64,000 nt of DNA from Lytechinus pictus. Taxonomy: Eukaryota > Echinodermata > Echinoidea > Temnopleuroida > Toxopneustidae. A program made the position numbers and the translations under genes. The notes under the pieces were generated by a model. The model made no database searches. It had not been told where the DNA came from and worked only from the letters and a program-made list of their open reading frames with translations. The stretch's first letter is position 1, and every line of letters begins with the position of its first letter. The stretch covers positions 36,574,001 through 36,638,000 of the forward strand of contig NC_087246.1 in the NCBI RefSeq assembly GCF_037042905.1, in the 5' to 3' direction. This document shows, piece after piece, positions 16,001 through 24,149 of this stretch.

Positions 16001-18371
16001 ATGCTAAACTGTGGGCACTGACCACAGTTGATAACAGATGTAATCCAATCCACAACTTTATTGTGCCAAACTGAGGGCTCTGACCACAGTTGATAACAGA
16101 TGTAATCTAATCCACAACTTTATTATGCCAAACTGTGGGCACTGACCACAGTTGATAACAGCTGTAATCTAATCCACAACTTTGTTATGCCAAACTGTGG
16201 GTGCTTACCACAGTTGATAACAGATGTAATCTAATCCACAACTTCATTATGCTAAACTGTAGGCACTGACCACAGTTGATAACAGATGTTTTCTAATTCA
16301 CAACTTTATTATGCTAAACTGTGGGTGCTTACCACACTTGATTACAGATGTTTTCTAATCCACAACTTTATTATGCTTAAACTGTGGGTGCCAACCACAG
16401 CTGATAACCGATGTTATCTAATCCACAACTTTATTATGCTTAAACTGTGGGTGCCAACCACAGCTGATAACAGATGTAATCTAATCCACAACTTTATCAT
16501 GCTAAAACTGTGGGCACTGACTTTTCCTTTTCCCTCTTTTTCAGTCATCTCCCATACCACAGATCATCCCTCCTTGTACCCTCGAGTGATAATCACTGAA
16601 GCATCTGCTGACGATGTGGACGAGGAGACCAACAGCAAGGGAAGTGCGGCTTCCGCTTCGATGCTCTCATTCAGTGCCGAGGAGGAGGGTATTGAAACAC
16701 TGCACAGTGCTATCAGGATGGATGATATCGATACAGTGAGTTATAAAAGTTGGATGGACCCAGCATTTTATAAACGAGAGGGTGTAGAAAGTTTGTCAAT
16801 CCCTAATCATACATACCAAGGATTCAGAACTTTATCAAGATAACAAATGTTACAGAATGCTAATTTGTACATGTATTCCACAGGGGTTGGTATTCCACTA
16901 AAAGGGGTTGCTATATGCACTTGCCTTTCTTATCGGTCAGGATTTTCTTCAAAGAAAGCCCGAAACCTTTTTGTTGCTCAGAATTCCCTCCCATATCCTA
17001 CCCCCCCCCTATTTTCACTTTTAAAAAAATGAAGTCCTTGTGCCATTATCTAATCATCCCTTTCTGTTATACTTGGGCAAAACAATTCCTTTCATTCACC
17101 TCTGTTTGCCCGATCTGTTCTTTAATCAATTGAATATGCACTCTAAACATATTTTTGTATTCATACATAATATACATTTACATTCTCTAAATATTTCTGT
17201 AACCAATTGCATGATTCCTTCTTTTTGTCTTCCAGTTATTAATATGACATTCATTTGATGAATTTCTTCACATTGGGTGTACTTTCTGTCAAAATGATGC
17301 ACAAAATTCAATCTGATGGTTTAGCAGCATGCCATTTTCTGACCCTAATATGAGGAATGTCTTCTTTCTTTTTTAATAATTTTTTTCTTTTAATTTTGCT
17401 TTGAATTCTCTTCAAACAAGGTCACCAGACTATTAAAGACTCAAGGTGGGCACTTTCCAGACCAAGATGGTTCTCTCCTTCACCTAGCTGTCCATCATGA
17501 TTCAGTACAAACAGTCAAATATTTGCTCCACAGTATGAACATCGATCCAAACATACAGCTTGACGAAAGCAAGGTAAGGAAGTAATTTGTAAAATAACTA
17601 GTAATCCAGGTTGTGAACCCCTTGAATACTGAATTCTGTGATTCCCATATGCATTGTACAGGATCATCCAGTACCGGTAGGCAGTGTGTTAACCTGTTAA
17701 CTACTGAATTACTTAATTCCCATATTCTTTGTACAGGGAGCACCCAGTTCCGTTAGGTGACATATTAATCATATTTAGTCCCTAATTGCCCCTGACCCCC
17801 GTTATGGGTATTTCTTTTTCAAACTGTAACACTCTTATTTTTCATAGCTTGAGTAGTTCTTGAAGTGAAGTAAATATGGAGAAAAATTTGGGATCAGACA
17901 ACCAAAAAAGTTGATTGTTTTACAAAACTGCCCATTTATGTAATCAGGGTATCCAATAATCTATGTTTACTCAGTAAATTGAAAACCTGTACAGACAGGA
18001 CCACAGAAGGGAAATACAAAGTGTGGCCTTAATAGACAGGTTCTGGTACACGTAAAGTGCTTTCATTAGAATCCATTCCCTGGTCACTGTAGGCAGGTGA
18101 CTGCTGTAGACAGGTGGCTACAGCTTTGACTCTATATCTCTAACTACCTATTCTGCAGAGAAATGCCCTGATGGAAGCTGTTTGCAGAGGCAACGCTGCC
18201 ATTGTCCAGTTGCTTCTGGGTGCAGGAGCAGATCCAACCAAAGAGGATGAGAGCAGACGCTCAGCTTTGGACCTGGCCAGGGAGATGGACGCTGAAGACA
18301 TGAACAAGTTGATCAAAGAGTTTAAGGAGTCTCGTGAAAGACTTTATGGAGACGATCAAGCGCGCATCTGA
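582..18371 (+). CDS. 5'-nucleotidase/metallophosphoesterase with C-terminal ankyrin repeats (13 exons, 5' partial)
   Basis: Thirteen exons join in frame to about 690 residues: 582-668, 915-1054, 3507-3632, 4532-4654, 5602-5767, 11295-11390, 11944-12111, 13359-13531, 14064-14266, 14905-15140, 16545-16735, 17421-17573, 18159-18371. Every visible junction is AG/GT and phases match. Seen in order: a calcineurin-like phosphoesterase domain with the metal motifs GNHDF and AGHDHDY; a 5'-nucleotidase C-terminal domain with NSGTFR; a roughly 200-residue linker; then about three ankyrin repeats (LLHLAVHHDS, NALMEAVCRGNAAIVQLLLGAG, SALDLAREMD). Family knowledge: such enzymes hydrolyse nucleoside phosphates using two metal ions. 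The first metal motifs (DxH, GDxxxxS/N) and any signal peptide lie upstream of the window. No membrane anchor or GPI signal ends the protein, so a cytosolic enzyme docked through its ankyrin repeats is inferred. The substrate is not known. Confidence 0.9.
915..1054 (+). CDS. Nucleotidase exon b
   Basis: The acceptor is tattttcag and the donor is gttagt. It encodes D-FGVDDLEDIVKETQFPWLLSN and then VIDDFTGQMLADGIVTRLLTWQNKK. The FPWLLSN stretch is the usual position of the conserved (L/S)N metal-site region of 5'-nucleotidases (the FPxLSAN pattern). Confidence 0.9.
1130..1345. mobile_element. Degenerate copies of the GGGAGC palindromic family
   Basis: Shows cagccaatcaaaatcaagga, ctgacaacttgtcgg, acgctcccc and then ggagcatttcatgaaagg, all matching the element at 1824-1958. 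It looks like two partial copies lying end to end. Confidence 0.45.
1824..1958. mobile_element. Palindromic element, GGGAGCRTTTCATGAA family
   Basis: Ends are GGGAGCATTTCATGAAAGAC and an inverted copy (TTGATGAAACGCTCCC). The inside has short blocks shared with 1130-1340, 23450-23530 and 51503-51636 (acaagttgtc, agccaatcaaaatca). No clear target duplication. Confidence 0.6.
2500..2725 (-). mobile_element. LINE 3'-end fragment, antisense
   Basis: The stretch attcaaattcaaattcattt is the complement of the short AAATGAATTTGAATTT tails that end many LINEs, followed by a tail-like sequence with ggctactccctttttacatt. No coding part remains. It is annotated by resemblance to the tails at 10862 and 39003. 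Confidence 0.45.
2886..3130 (+). repeat. CTCGCC dispersed repeat (nuclear-receptor-motif family), 5' part
   Basis: Begins tctcacctgcctagcaaagc then cgagactatagtcgccgct, and continues with attgaaatcttaaacaagtt and gacataagggtaatgg. It matches the starts of the repeats at 44642 and 48173. It is truncated at the 3' side. Confidence 0.6.
3507..3632 (+). CDS. Nucleotidase exon c
   Basis: A phase-0 exon of exactly 42 codons, beginning IGLIGLVEEEWL and ending KLATELKEQ. The IGLIGL strand is the core beta strand of the phosphoesterase fold that follows substrate-loop residues in this family. The acceptor is ctacctag and the donor is gtcaga. Confidence 0.9.
3962..4325. repeat. (AGT)n microsatellite in two blocks with a duplicated spacer
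   Basis: Block 1 (about 3964-4162) and block 2 (about 4254-4322) are AGT repeats with AGC/AGA interruptions. Each is followed by a near-identical segment (catttttatctttgtcatta, atgattatgatcattatt, atatcatttataataa), so the whole unit was duplicated. It lies in the intron between exons c and d. Confidence 0.95.
4532..4654 (+). CDS. Nucleotidase exon d: ALTHM and AGHDHDY motifs
   Basis: A phase-0 exon of 41 codons. ADYVIALTHM holds the metal-binding His of motif IV, and LILAGHDHDY holds the GHxH pair of motif V. With GNHD in exon a these make the active site appear intact. The donor is gtagga. Confidence 0.92.
5147..5324. mobile_element. Short inverted-repeat element, GACACCGTTCTCA family, copy 1
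   Basis: Ends GACACCGTTCTCACTAC and the inverted GTAATGAGAACAGCATC, flanked by ATA on both sides (5144-5146, 5325-5327). The TIR continues through ctaaaactagtttac. Same family as 58520-58941. Confidence 0.75.
5602..5767 (+). CDS. Nucleotidase exon e: end of the phosphoesterase domain
   Basis: It encodes VNGTYIVKSGSDFKSLSIIT and continues through EFTPHDINI to VDRYG. The IVKSGSDFKSLS stretch matches the strand after the GHxH motif, where family members read (V)QAGsxgxxlG. The donor is gtaatg and leaves one base of a codon. Confidence 0.9.
5795..5935. repeat. GATGGT/ATGATG-rich microsatellite
   Basis: Irregular runs of tgatgatgatg and ggtggtggtgg directly after exon e. No other signal seen. 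Confidence 0.85.
6990..7018. repeat. (TA)n microsatellite
   Basis: About 13 uninterrupted AT dinucleotides in the intron upstream of the LINE. Shorter runs occur at 6439-6460 and 46499-46518. Confidence 0.85.
7506..10473 (+). pseudogene. LINE endonuclease/reverse transcriptase with two frameshifts
   Basis: The reading frame is open from 7506, shifts near 9110-9125 (inside the N-terminal RT region before YRPISILP), continues to about 9907, and shifts again near 9905-9915 before the NHVNNIS segment; it then stays open to 10473. There are no other stops, so this copy decayed only slightly. Catalytic motifs of both domains remain legible. The breaks are described, not repaired. Confidence 0.9.
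7506..10907 (+). mobile_element. CR1/Jockey-type LINE retrotransposon, disabled copy
   Basis: It encodes an apurinic-like endonuclease (LLHMNIRSLSRNYDKLLNL, ITESWL, GDFNVN, SDHLPI) followed by a reverse transcriptase (LFIDLSKAFDTLNH, GVPQGSILGPLLF, FADD at 9647-9658) and a C-terminal region ending at 10473. A 400-base 3' UTR ends in aaaataaatgaaatc and a poly(A) run at about 10889-10907. It lies in sense orientation in the 5.5-kb intron between nucleotidase exons e and f. The 5' end of the element was not fixed; no ORF1 was found and no target duplication was identified. Confidence 0.93.
11295..11390 (+). CDS. Nucleotidase exon f: interdomain linker
   Basis: It begins DVMKKEMEGKLGTIEVDLDA and ends RFASIRTQETNLG. 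The R..ETNLGNL sequence that forms across the next junction is the classic start of the 5'-nucleotidase C-terminal domain. The 5.5-kb intron before it carries the LINE at 7506-10907. Confidence 0.9.
11944..12111 (+). CDS. Nucleotidase exon g: C-terminal domain with NSGTFR
   Basis: It encodes NLVTDIMLAVLEADVALLNS and then GTFRSDRIHPAGDFKKRDLL, ending PLMVLEVTG. NSGTFR is the family's N-x-G-x-x-R substrate-contact motif. G(D/P)FxxRDL followed by LPLxxxLxVLEVTG is the usual continuation. Phase matches on both sides. Confidence 0.92.
12205..12617. mobile_element. PIF/Harbinger-like MITE, copy 1
   Basis: A 413-bp element with inverted ends AGGCCACCGCACACCTTACG / CGTAAGGTGTGCGGTCGCCT, flanked by TAA at 12202-12204 and 12618-12620. 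TAA/TTA target duplications are typical of PIF/Harbinger. A near-identical copy lies in COX4 intron 1. Confidence 0.88.
12950..13012 (-). repeat. Possible tRNA-derived SINE fragment
   Basis: On the minus strand, gagttcgaatcccagtc fits the RNA polymerase III B box (GGTTCGAATCC). A clear A box was not found, so this is a fragment at best. Confidence 0.3.
13359..13531 (+). CDS. Nucleotidase exon h: C-terminal domain
   Basis: It encodes DELYQALENGVSQYPKREGR and continues FPQISGVRYGFYPS. The LENGVS...GRFPQxSG(V/L)R motif forms the nucleotide-base pocket in 5'-nucleotidases. The donor is gtgagg. Confidence 0.92.
13797..13998. mobile_element. hAT-like MITE, AGAGCTGCC family, copy 1
   Basis: A 202-bp element starts AGAGCTGCC and ends inverted (ACAGCTCT). 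It is flanked by an exact 8-bp duplication ACATTCTT (13789-13796, 13999-14006), the hAT hallmark. It sits just upstream of nucleotidase exon i. Confidence 0.85.
14064..14266 (+). CDS. Nucleotidase exon i: end of the C-terminal domain
   Basis: It begins RYRLCTKEYIANGKDGYKVF. The Y.(V/L).T..Y.A.GGDGY pattern is the last conserved block of the domain; here it reads GKDGY. The end (SGHRQSLVSLR) runs into the linker. Confidence 0.9.
14797..14877 (-). repeat. tRNA-derived SINE or tRNA pseudogene
   Basis: On the minus strand, tggctcagtgagagaac matches an A box and catgggttcaagtt a B box, about 40 bases apart as in tRNA genes. The cloverleaf was not confirmed, and it lies in the intron just before exon j. 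Confidence 0.45.
14905..15140 (+). CDS. Nucleotidase exon j: linker
   Basis: It encodes SKPSLVKSASLVEVEQARSR and then a charged segment ending GNNHAEVTHN. It is rich in Glu and Arg with no recognised domain. The length (78 codons) and phase fit the next exon. The 62-bp minisatellite lies in the intron immediately downstream. Confidence 0.85.
15262..16519 (+). repeat. 62-bp minisatellite, about 20 units, with one hairpin per unit
   Basis: The unit is near 62 bp; the ACCACAG core recurs about 20 times between roughly 15278 and 16463 at 60-63-bp steps. Most units contain AACTGTGG-GCACTGA-CCACAGTT, an 8-bp stem with a 7-base loop. It fills most of the intron between exons j and k and stops 25 bases before the acceptor of exon k. 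Confidence 0.97.
16545..16735 (+). CDS. Nucleotidase exon k: acidic linker into ankyrin repeat 1
   Basis: It encodes VISHTTDHPSLYPRVIITEA, an acidic and Ser-rich stretch, and then EEGIETLHSAIRMDDIDTV, the first ankyrin-like helix pair. The acceptor follows a strong polypyrimidine tract right after the minisatellite. Confidence 0.87.
17421..17573 (+). CDS. Nucleotidase exon l: ankyrin repeat
   Basis: A phase-0 exon of 51 codons. It encodes TRLLKTQGGHFPDQDGSLLH, then LAVHHDSVQTVKYLLHSM. The GSLLHLAVHHDSVQTVKYLL stretch fits the ankyrin consensus G.T.LH.A...g..e.v..LL. Confidence 0.9.
18159..18371 (+). CDS. Nucleotidase exon m: last ankyrin repeats and stop
   Basis: It encodes RNALMEAVCRGNAAIVQLLL, GAGADPTKEDESRRSALDLA and REMDAEDMNKLIKEFKES, ending in TGA at 18369-18371. 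Two more ankyrin units are visible (NALMEAVCRGN and SALDLAREMD). The protein ends with a short charged tail. Confidence 0.92.
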   Translation, partial: RNALMEAVCRGNAAIVQLLLGAGADPTKEDESRRSALDLAREMDAEDMNKLIKEFKESRERLYGDDQARI

Positions 18372-18718
18372 GCCAAAAAGATAATGTGAAACGTGCATAA
18401 AGTGACCACCCAAGGGGGAACTTAAGGTCAAAGCTGGCTCATCAAACTACTGAATAATTTTATGCTGTTTCTTTCTGTGCTAGAATCCAAAAGGCCTTTT
18501 GAATGGGCATATTTACTATTGGCTATTGGTAATTCTCTATCACTTAGTCACACAGAAAATATTAAGTTTATCATAAGGCCTTGTCAAAAAGGAGGTTGGT
18601 GATGGATGTGCTGTGATCGAGGGATTCTAGAAGTCAATTGTTTGGGTTTTTTTTTCTGTTTTTGGTATCTTTTGGCGAAAGCAGGTGCAAGGAATTAATT
18701 CATTAATGTATTGATGAA

Positions 18719-18724
18719 AATAAA
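18719..18724 (+). terminator. Candidate polyadenylation signal of the nucleotidase gene
   Basis: AATAAA lies about 350 bases after the stop codon and just before the transposon that starts at 18767. It is the first canonical signal found downstream. AT-rich DNA yields this hexamer by chance, so confidence is low. Confidence 0.35.
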
Positions 18725-18766
18725 TCGATCTATTAACAAAATATGAAGGGGGTGCGATGGAAAATA

Positions 18767-19976
18767 CAGTGCGTCCCAGAAAAAAGGAAACCATAATTCA
18801 GTGTAATTTTTTGATGTCGTAATCATAAATTTGCTTCATGAGATGTACATCAATGGCAACATATGCTTCCCCTCTTTCATTTATAGCCCTTCAACGTTTA
18901 TAATGTATTCATGACTGATTTAGAACAATGGAAAGTGGTGCTAGTAAATTACTATTTGCATGAGCAAATTATGATTTTACGTGAGTTTTTCTTGCTTTTA
19001 CTACTGTCTATTCGGAAAACAAAGATCATTACTTAAATGTCAATTTTTCATCTTTCATATGAGACCATGTGCGTAAAATATGATTGACAGATGGTCGATA
19101 AAAAGTTGCATGAAAACATGCTTGAATTCTAGCTAGAAAAAAACAAGCATTTCCATCAATGTGGCAAACGATGGGCTACCGGTGAATGCGCAGTGAGTGT
19201 GATTTTGTGGTTGGCTTATAAAACATTCTTTCTGTAAAACTTGTAATATCGCTTGAAATGTTGGATGGTTGTGGGGGTGACCCACTTACAGAACAACAAC
19301 CTATGAGTAAAAAAATGGCTTTCTTCTCTACACATGGAAAAAGTGATGTACCCCTTTTCTGCTTCGCCCTGCCCCCCTCAAACATGTTCCGCCTCCCCTG
19401 TGAAATGTAGCAACAAATGGAACGACTGAGAGAAGTTTGAGATCAAAATTATCAACACTGTAACATTGAATTCCCATAGCCATAGACTCCAGTCCGCAGC
19501 AATAAACAAATTTTTCTCCCGGCCTGAACAACATTCACCGTTAGCATGGTTAAGCCTATTGTCTGCTGCTTTGTAGGAAAAACAAAATGCTCACTTTCGT
19601 CGAATCGGTAGAAAATAAGCATGTTTTCATGCAACTTTTTCTCGACCACGCGTTATTCATATTTTATGCATAAGATCTCATATGGAAGAGGAAAAGACGG
19701 ATATTCTAGTTATGAATTTTTTTTTCCAAATAGAAAGCTATAAAGGCCAGAAAAACTCACTCAAAATCTTAATATGCTCGTGCAAATAAAAGTTTGGTAG
19801 CATCACTTTCCATCGTTCTAACTCAGTCATGTGTGCAGTATGAATGTTGAGATGGGTTTCAAATGAGAGAGGAGAAGCATATCTTTCCATTCATGTACAT
19901 TTCATTAAGCAAATTTATGATCATGATAGGAAAAAATTTCACTGAATATCGGTTTCCTTTTTTCTGGGATGCACTG
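18767..19976. mobile_element. Mariner-like long foldback element
   Basis: A 1210-bp element with ends CAGTGCGTCCCAGAAAAAAG and its inverted, slightly diverged copy, flanked by TA (18765-66, 19977-78). The inverted arms run at least 350 bases (for example aaaaagttgcatgaaaacat in both arms). No transposase frame. Confidence 0.9.
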
Positions 19977-22456
19977 TACTTTGTGGTAAAACCCAGGTTT
20001 TATTGCAGACTAAGCAAGAATTTTAGATCAATCTCTTATATATTGCTGATTCCATCTTCCAATATTCATGAAAAGGATAGTTTACAAACAAAATTATTTC
20101 TATACTCATTATATTTTTTCCTTGTCTTATTAGATTACAAAATTGATCTTTGAAGTACAACTTTTGTTTTGATGGGGTATCTATTGGCGAAAGCAAATAA
20201 TTGAATTGACAACAGGCACTTCATAAAAGTGAACATGCATACTTAAGAATGAAATGGTGATTGCTTTGAATGAAGACTTTTAATGTTATAATAACATATA
20301 TATAATTCAAATATGAAATAGTGTTGCATAGCAGTTCCAAGTTTTTCAATTGCATATTTGGAGAATGTGTTTCATTTATCTATTTTATTGTGTATTATGT
20401 GCAATATGCATTTTGTGTTAAAACATCAATTTTTATATATAGTTTAAACATGTGTTGAAATATGGTACAAGTTTTATTATTCTTTTTTAACATTCCATCT
20501 GCTCAAAAGCCAAATAGGCTCCTTTGAAGAAATAAATTTATTTTCTTTACAGAAAGTTAAATCAGAGCCTTTTACAATTCGTTGCCAATCAGTGAATTTT
20601 TGCCGTACAGAATATGCATTTCGTTGACAGGTTTCATAAAACAAATAATGCACAGGCCTCAGTTTGCGATGCAAGTGGCCATGCATCACGCGTATTCATA
20701 AATTTGTGCAAAAGCACCCGGCAAACTTTGTGCTCCCTGTAAATACCCTCAAGTAGGCTGCATCGCCAACACCTGTGCATTATTTGCAGCATTCTTCAGA
20801 ATGCATCAGGGTGTGTTGGTTTCATTCATATCTATATTCATGGGTATTCTGATGCTATATGTTCTTCACCCTGATTGTCTTTAGATGGGCATTTATTACC
20901 TCTCAGGTTTCATTGTTTATTTTACCAGCTGAGGATCTCCTGTAGTAAAACATGTATGTATCACCTTGCTTGTAAGTATGAACAGTAGTTCTGCTTTTCC
21001 TTTTTCATCCACATTTTAGCTACTGTACTATTTTGATCAGGTTGATCAAAATACCATTCAGAATTTCTCTTTTTAACACTGAACAACCCAGGTGCAGTGA
21101 AATGTGTGTTAAAGCATAACTTATTATTTTCAAGATTCTATAATTATGAAGCTCTCCATTGAAAACTGTGTACGAGTTGTGATGATTAAAGCTTCTCTTT
21201 TGAGTTTCGGTACATCCTCTATAAGTTTCTGTCGCTCTTCCAGTTCTTTACTCGATTATACCAAAGCATAGGTCTGAAAGTTGTTATATGTGGATGATAT
21301 TAATAAGATAAAGACAAGTTTGTGTGAATAGATGTATATTTTACCAGAATATTTATTTTGATTGAGGGCCGATATAAAACCAAATCTCAAGTACTGAATA
21401 GGCTGAACATTTCATATATGATGATCATAAATTTATACTGGATTTTTATTTCAGGGCTGTTTTCATATTTTTGTTCCTGTACAGAAAAAAAGTTAAGGAA
21501 ATTGACAAATTGGAATTGATAAGATTCAATAAACAGGCGATAGAGATAGAGAGAAATGAAGGAGCTGCAAGATTACATGAATTTGTGTTCTTTATTGTTG
21601 TTTGGCTGGAATTTCCTATGCATTGTATTGCCAACTGTTTCTATGCATCTTAATACTGTATATTGATACTGTTATGAAATGTACTATTTCAAACCTTGAA
21701 TTTGTTGTATCTGATTCCATCCAATCATTCAAATATATTTGATATATATTCATTTTCATTTATACTGTATGTATATTTCATAGATATAATATGAAATTCA
21801 AGATACATTTTAATCTTGGATAAATGTATGAAAAATTGTATTTGTATAGTATATGACATGTTTAATGTGACTTGATAGAGTAGGGTTTCCAGAGATTCTT
21901 GTGGGAACAACATACATACATGCATTTTGGCATTGATATCTAGCACTTTTCCATATTACCATGCCCAAAGCTATTTACAATATAAAACAACAGAAGTTCT
22001 GCTCTCCAAGTGCTTACAATATACATTGGTGTGAGAGTTCAGCCTTTAAGCTGGTTTCAGCATTTTTATATTTTAGTTTTGGCTTAATTTCAGCTTATAT
22101 ATCATTCTTCTGTACAAGAGTATGGGAGCTCTTTTAATTTCAGCTTTTTTTTCAGCACTCTTCTGCTTTTTCAGTTCATTTCATTTCATTTTATTTTATT
22201 TGTGATCACTCACCCCTTTTGGATTTTAGTTTGTTTTCTCTTTGAATTGTACTTCAGATTCATGTGAAGCTACAATTTTCCTCCTAGAATTATGGTTGCA
22301 TTCATGCAAATTTTCTTTAAAAAATTATCTTATAAAATGGTGATGGAGAACACAAATGGTAAAAAAAATATGTTTTAAAACTTGATTCTACTCATCAGGA
22401 TTGCTCGATTCACTATGCCACAGCCATACCAGAGATACAGACTCCAAACGGTTTCC
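19977..22456. other. No gene recognised
   Basis: AT-rich sequence downstream of the nucleotidase gene. Short open frames show no family features. No bounded repeat was seen. Confidence 0.5.
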
Positions 22457-22652
22457 ATGACATTTGCTCCGGCGACAATTGCTCCTCTATAAATTCCACA
22501 CACTAATGGAATTACCAATCTTAACCTTGGATTTAACACTATACCCTATCCTAAACCTAACCCTAACATAAAACCCTATTGCAACGCTAAACCTAACCCT
22601 ATATCTTAGACGAAATAAAGTCTGGAGTTATTGTCGTTGGAGCAAATGTCAT
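22457..22652. mobile_element. Inverted-repeat element with telomere-like core
   Basis: Ends ATGACATTTGCTCCGGCGAC and an inverted partner (GGAGCAAATGTCAT) form roughly 30-bp TIRs. The core contains cctaaacctaaccctaac and taaacctaaccctatat, resembling telomeric CCCTAA units. No clear target duplication. Confidence 0.65.
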
Positions 22653-23185
22653 GTCACCCTCCAAACCAATTGTAATCCAATGACATACCATCAGTTGGTT
22701 TGGGGTTAATTTTGCTGGTGTGACCGAAGCTGATTAATAGGTCAATGAATCCAGTCGCTGCCAGGTTTGCTTGAAAATGCACACATGAATAGAAAAGATA
22801 ACGTTTTATAAGTGGTTCTGCGAAAATCGTGATTGTCAGATTAATTTGAAGTTAGCAGTCTTTCATCACTGCACTCATATACCCCCAAGGCCGATGGGTT
22901 CGAAGTATGGCCACACTGCCTCATAGTATACTGTAGTTTGATTGAAAATGCACTATCAGACGCCCAAAAAAGATCTGTTTCAATTATGTTAGAATCATGC
23001 TTGATGAAGTCAAATCCAACGGAGTCAATTTTGGCATTGACAAAAAAATTGCATGAATGCTCATGGGAGAAATAGCATTACAAAATATGCAAATATGAAC
23101 CATGATTCATGTTTGTATTTGGGCTGAAAATTTTCATTGACACAACCATTTATGTATGAGAATAATAGATTAATCTGAATCTGAA

Positions 23186-23430
23186 TTATGATTTTAAAGA
23201 ACGCCAATTACAAAGTCTGAAATAGGTCACTTGGGGGGCAATTTCCTTCAGCAAGAAACTGATCCACAGTGTGCTGCACTCAACCCAGGTGAGGTAAATG
23301 GGTACCGGTAGGAAGTAATTCCTTAAAAAGCTGTGTGCGCTATGAACCCCTAGCTTAGCCGGGTAATATAGGAGCGCCTTGAGCACCTAACAAGGTGGAT
23401 ATGTGCGCAATATAAATACCCTATATTATT
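23186..23430 (+). mobile_element. SINE with L2/V-SINE-type tail
   Basis: The 3' part reads aggagcgccttgagcaccta, then gtgcgcaatataaatac, which fits the conserved tail shared by L2-mobilised V-SINEs (GCGCTTTGAG...GCGCTATATAAAT). The 5' tRNA-like part was not resolved. Confidence 0.5.
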
Positions 23431-23447
23431 TATTATTAATTCATCAA

Positions 23448-24143
23448 CATTTTTTTGTCTGACAAGTTGTCAGAACTGATTTTGATTGGCTGAGGAGAAA
23501 GTGTTACTATGACAACTAACAGATACATATTAAAGCGGCCTACCATTGACAAATCATGGGGAAATCAAGGCCTGTCTCAGAACAGAAAAGGGATTCAAGT
23601 CTTTCATTCGGCTTTCACTATAAGGATAGTCTATTCCAAGTGCCATGATTTATTGCCATTTCAAAGTTCGCTCGATGAAAAAACAGCTTATGATATGGAA
23701 GAGTAATTACAAGACATGCTTCCAGACTGCCTGGGGGTGTTATGTAATAGATGTCGGCATGTCTGGGAGGTCTAATAGGAGAGCGATAGATAGTAGACTA
23801 ACCCACCAGAAGTAAACTGCATGTTTCCACTTTGAAACATGTAACTTCAGAGAATATTTGTTTCGGATTAGCAATCAAGAGACCTAAGAGTATAGGAATT
23901 GGGATTTTTGGAAACTGCGACAACCTGAAGTAAATAATGATCACGAGTTCGGTCAAATTTGTGCTGTCCGAACTTTTATTGCATTAGTCCGACGGGCTCT
24001 CATGACGGACGGATTATATTATGCAAGTCAATTGGCCTTTTGCAAATTTTGTACCGATTCAATTTCCCCATGATTTGTCAATGGTAGGCCCCTTTAAGAG
24101 TTTGTTAGATAAAACATCTGAACGGTCATTTCATGAAACGCCC
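23448..24143. mobile_element. GGGAGC-family palindromic element, interrupted copy
   Basis: Left part (gacaagttgtcagaactgat, gattggctgag) and right part (atttcatgaaacgcccccc) join to one family member when the inner TTAA element at 23534-24093 is ignored. Confidence 0.65.
23534..24093. mobile_element. TTAA-flanked foldback element nested in another element
   Basis: A 560-bp element flanked by TTAA (23530-33, 24094-97). The ends AGCGGCCTACCATTGACAAA and the inverted TTTGTCAATGGTAGGCCCCT pair over about 35 bases. The TTAA duplication is the piggyBac signature. Confidence 0.85.
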
Positions 24144-24149
24144 CCCCCC

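Noticed and set aside
15262..16519. CRISPR-like array of spaced repeats
   Set aside because: The whole 62-bp unit repeats, including the would-be spacers, and the setting is an intron of an animal gene.
16286..16540. Repetitive frame (NFIMLKLWVPTTADN) before nucleotidase exon k
   Set aside because: It is the minisatellite read in one frame; the splice acceptor at 16543-16544 excludes it.
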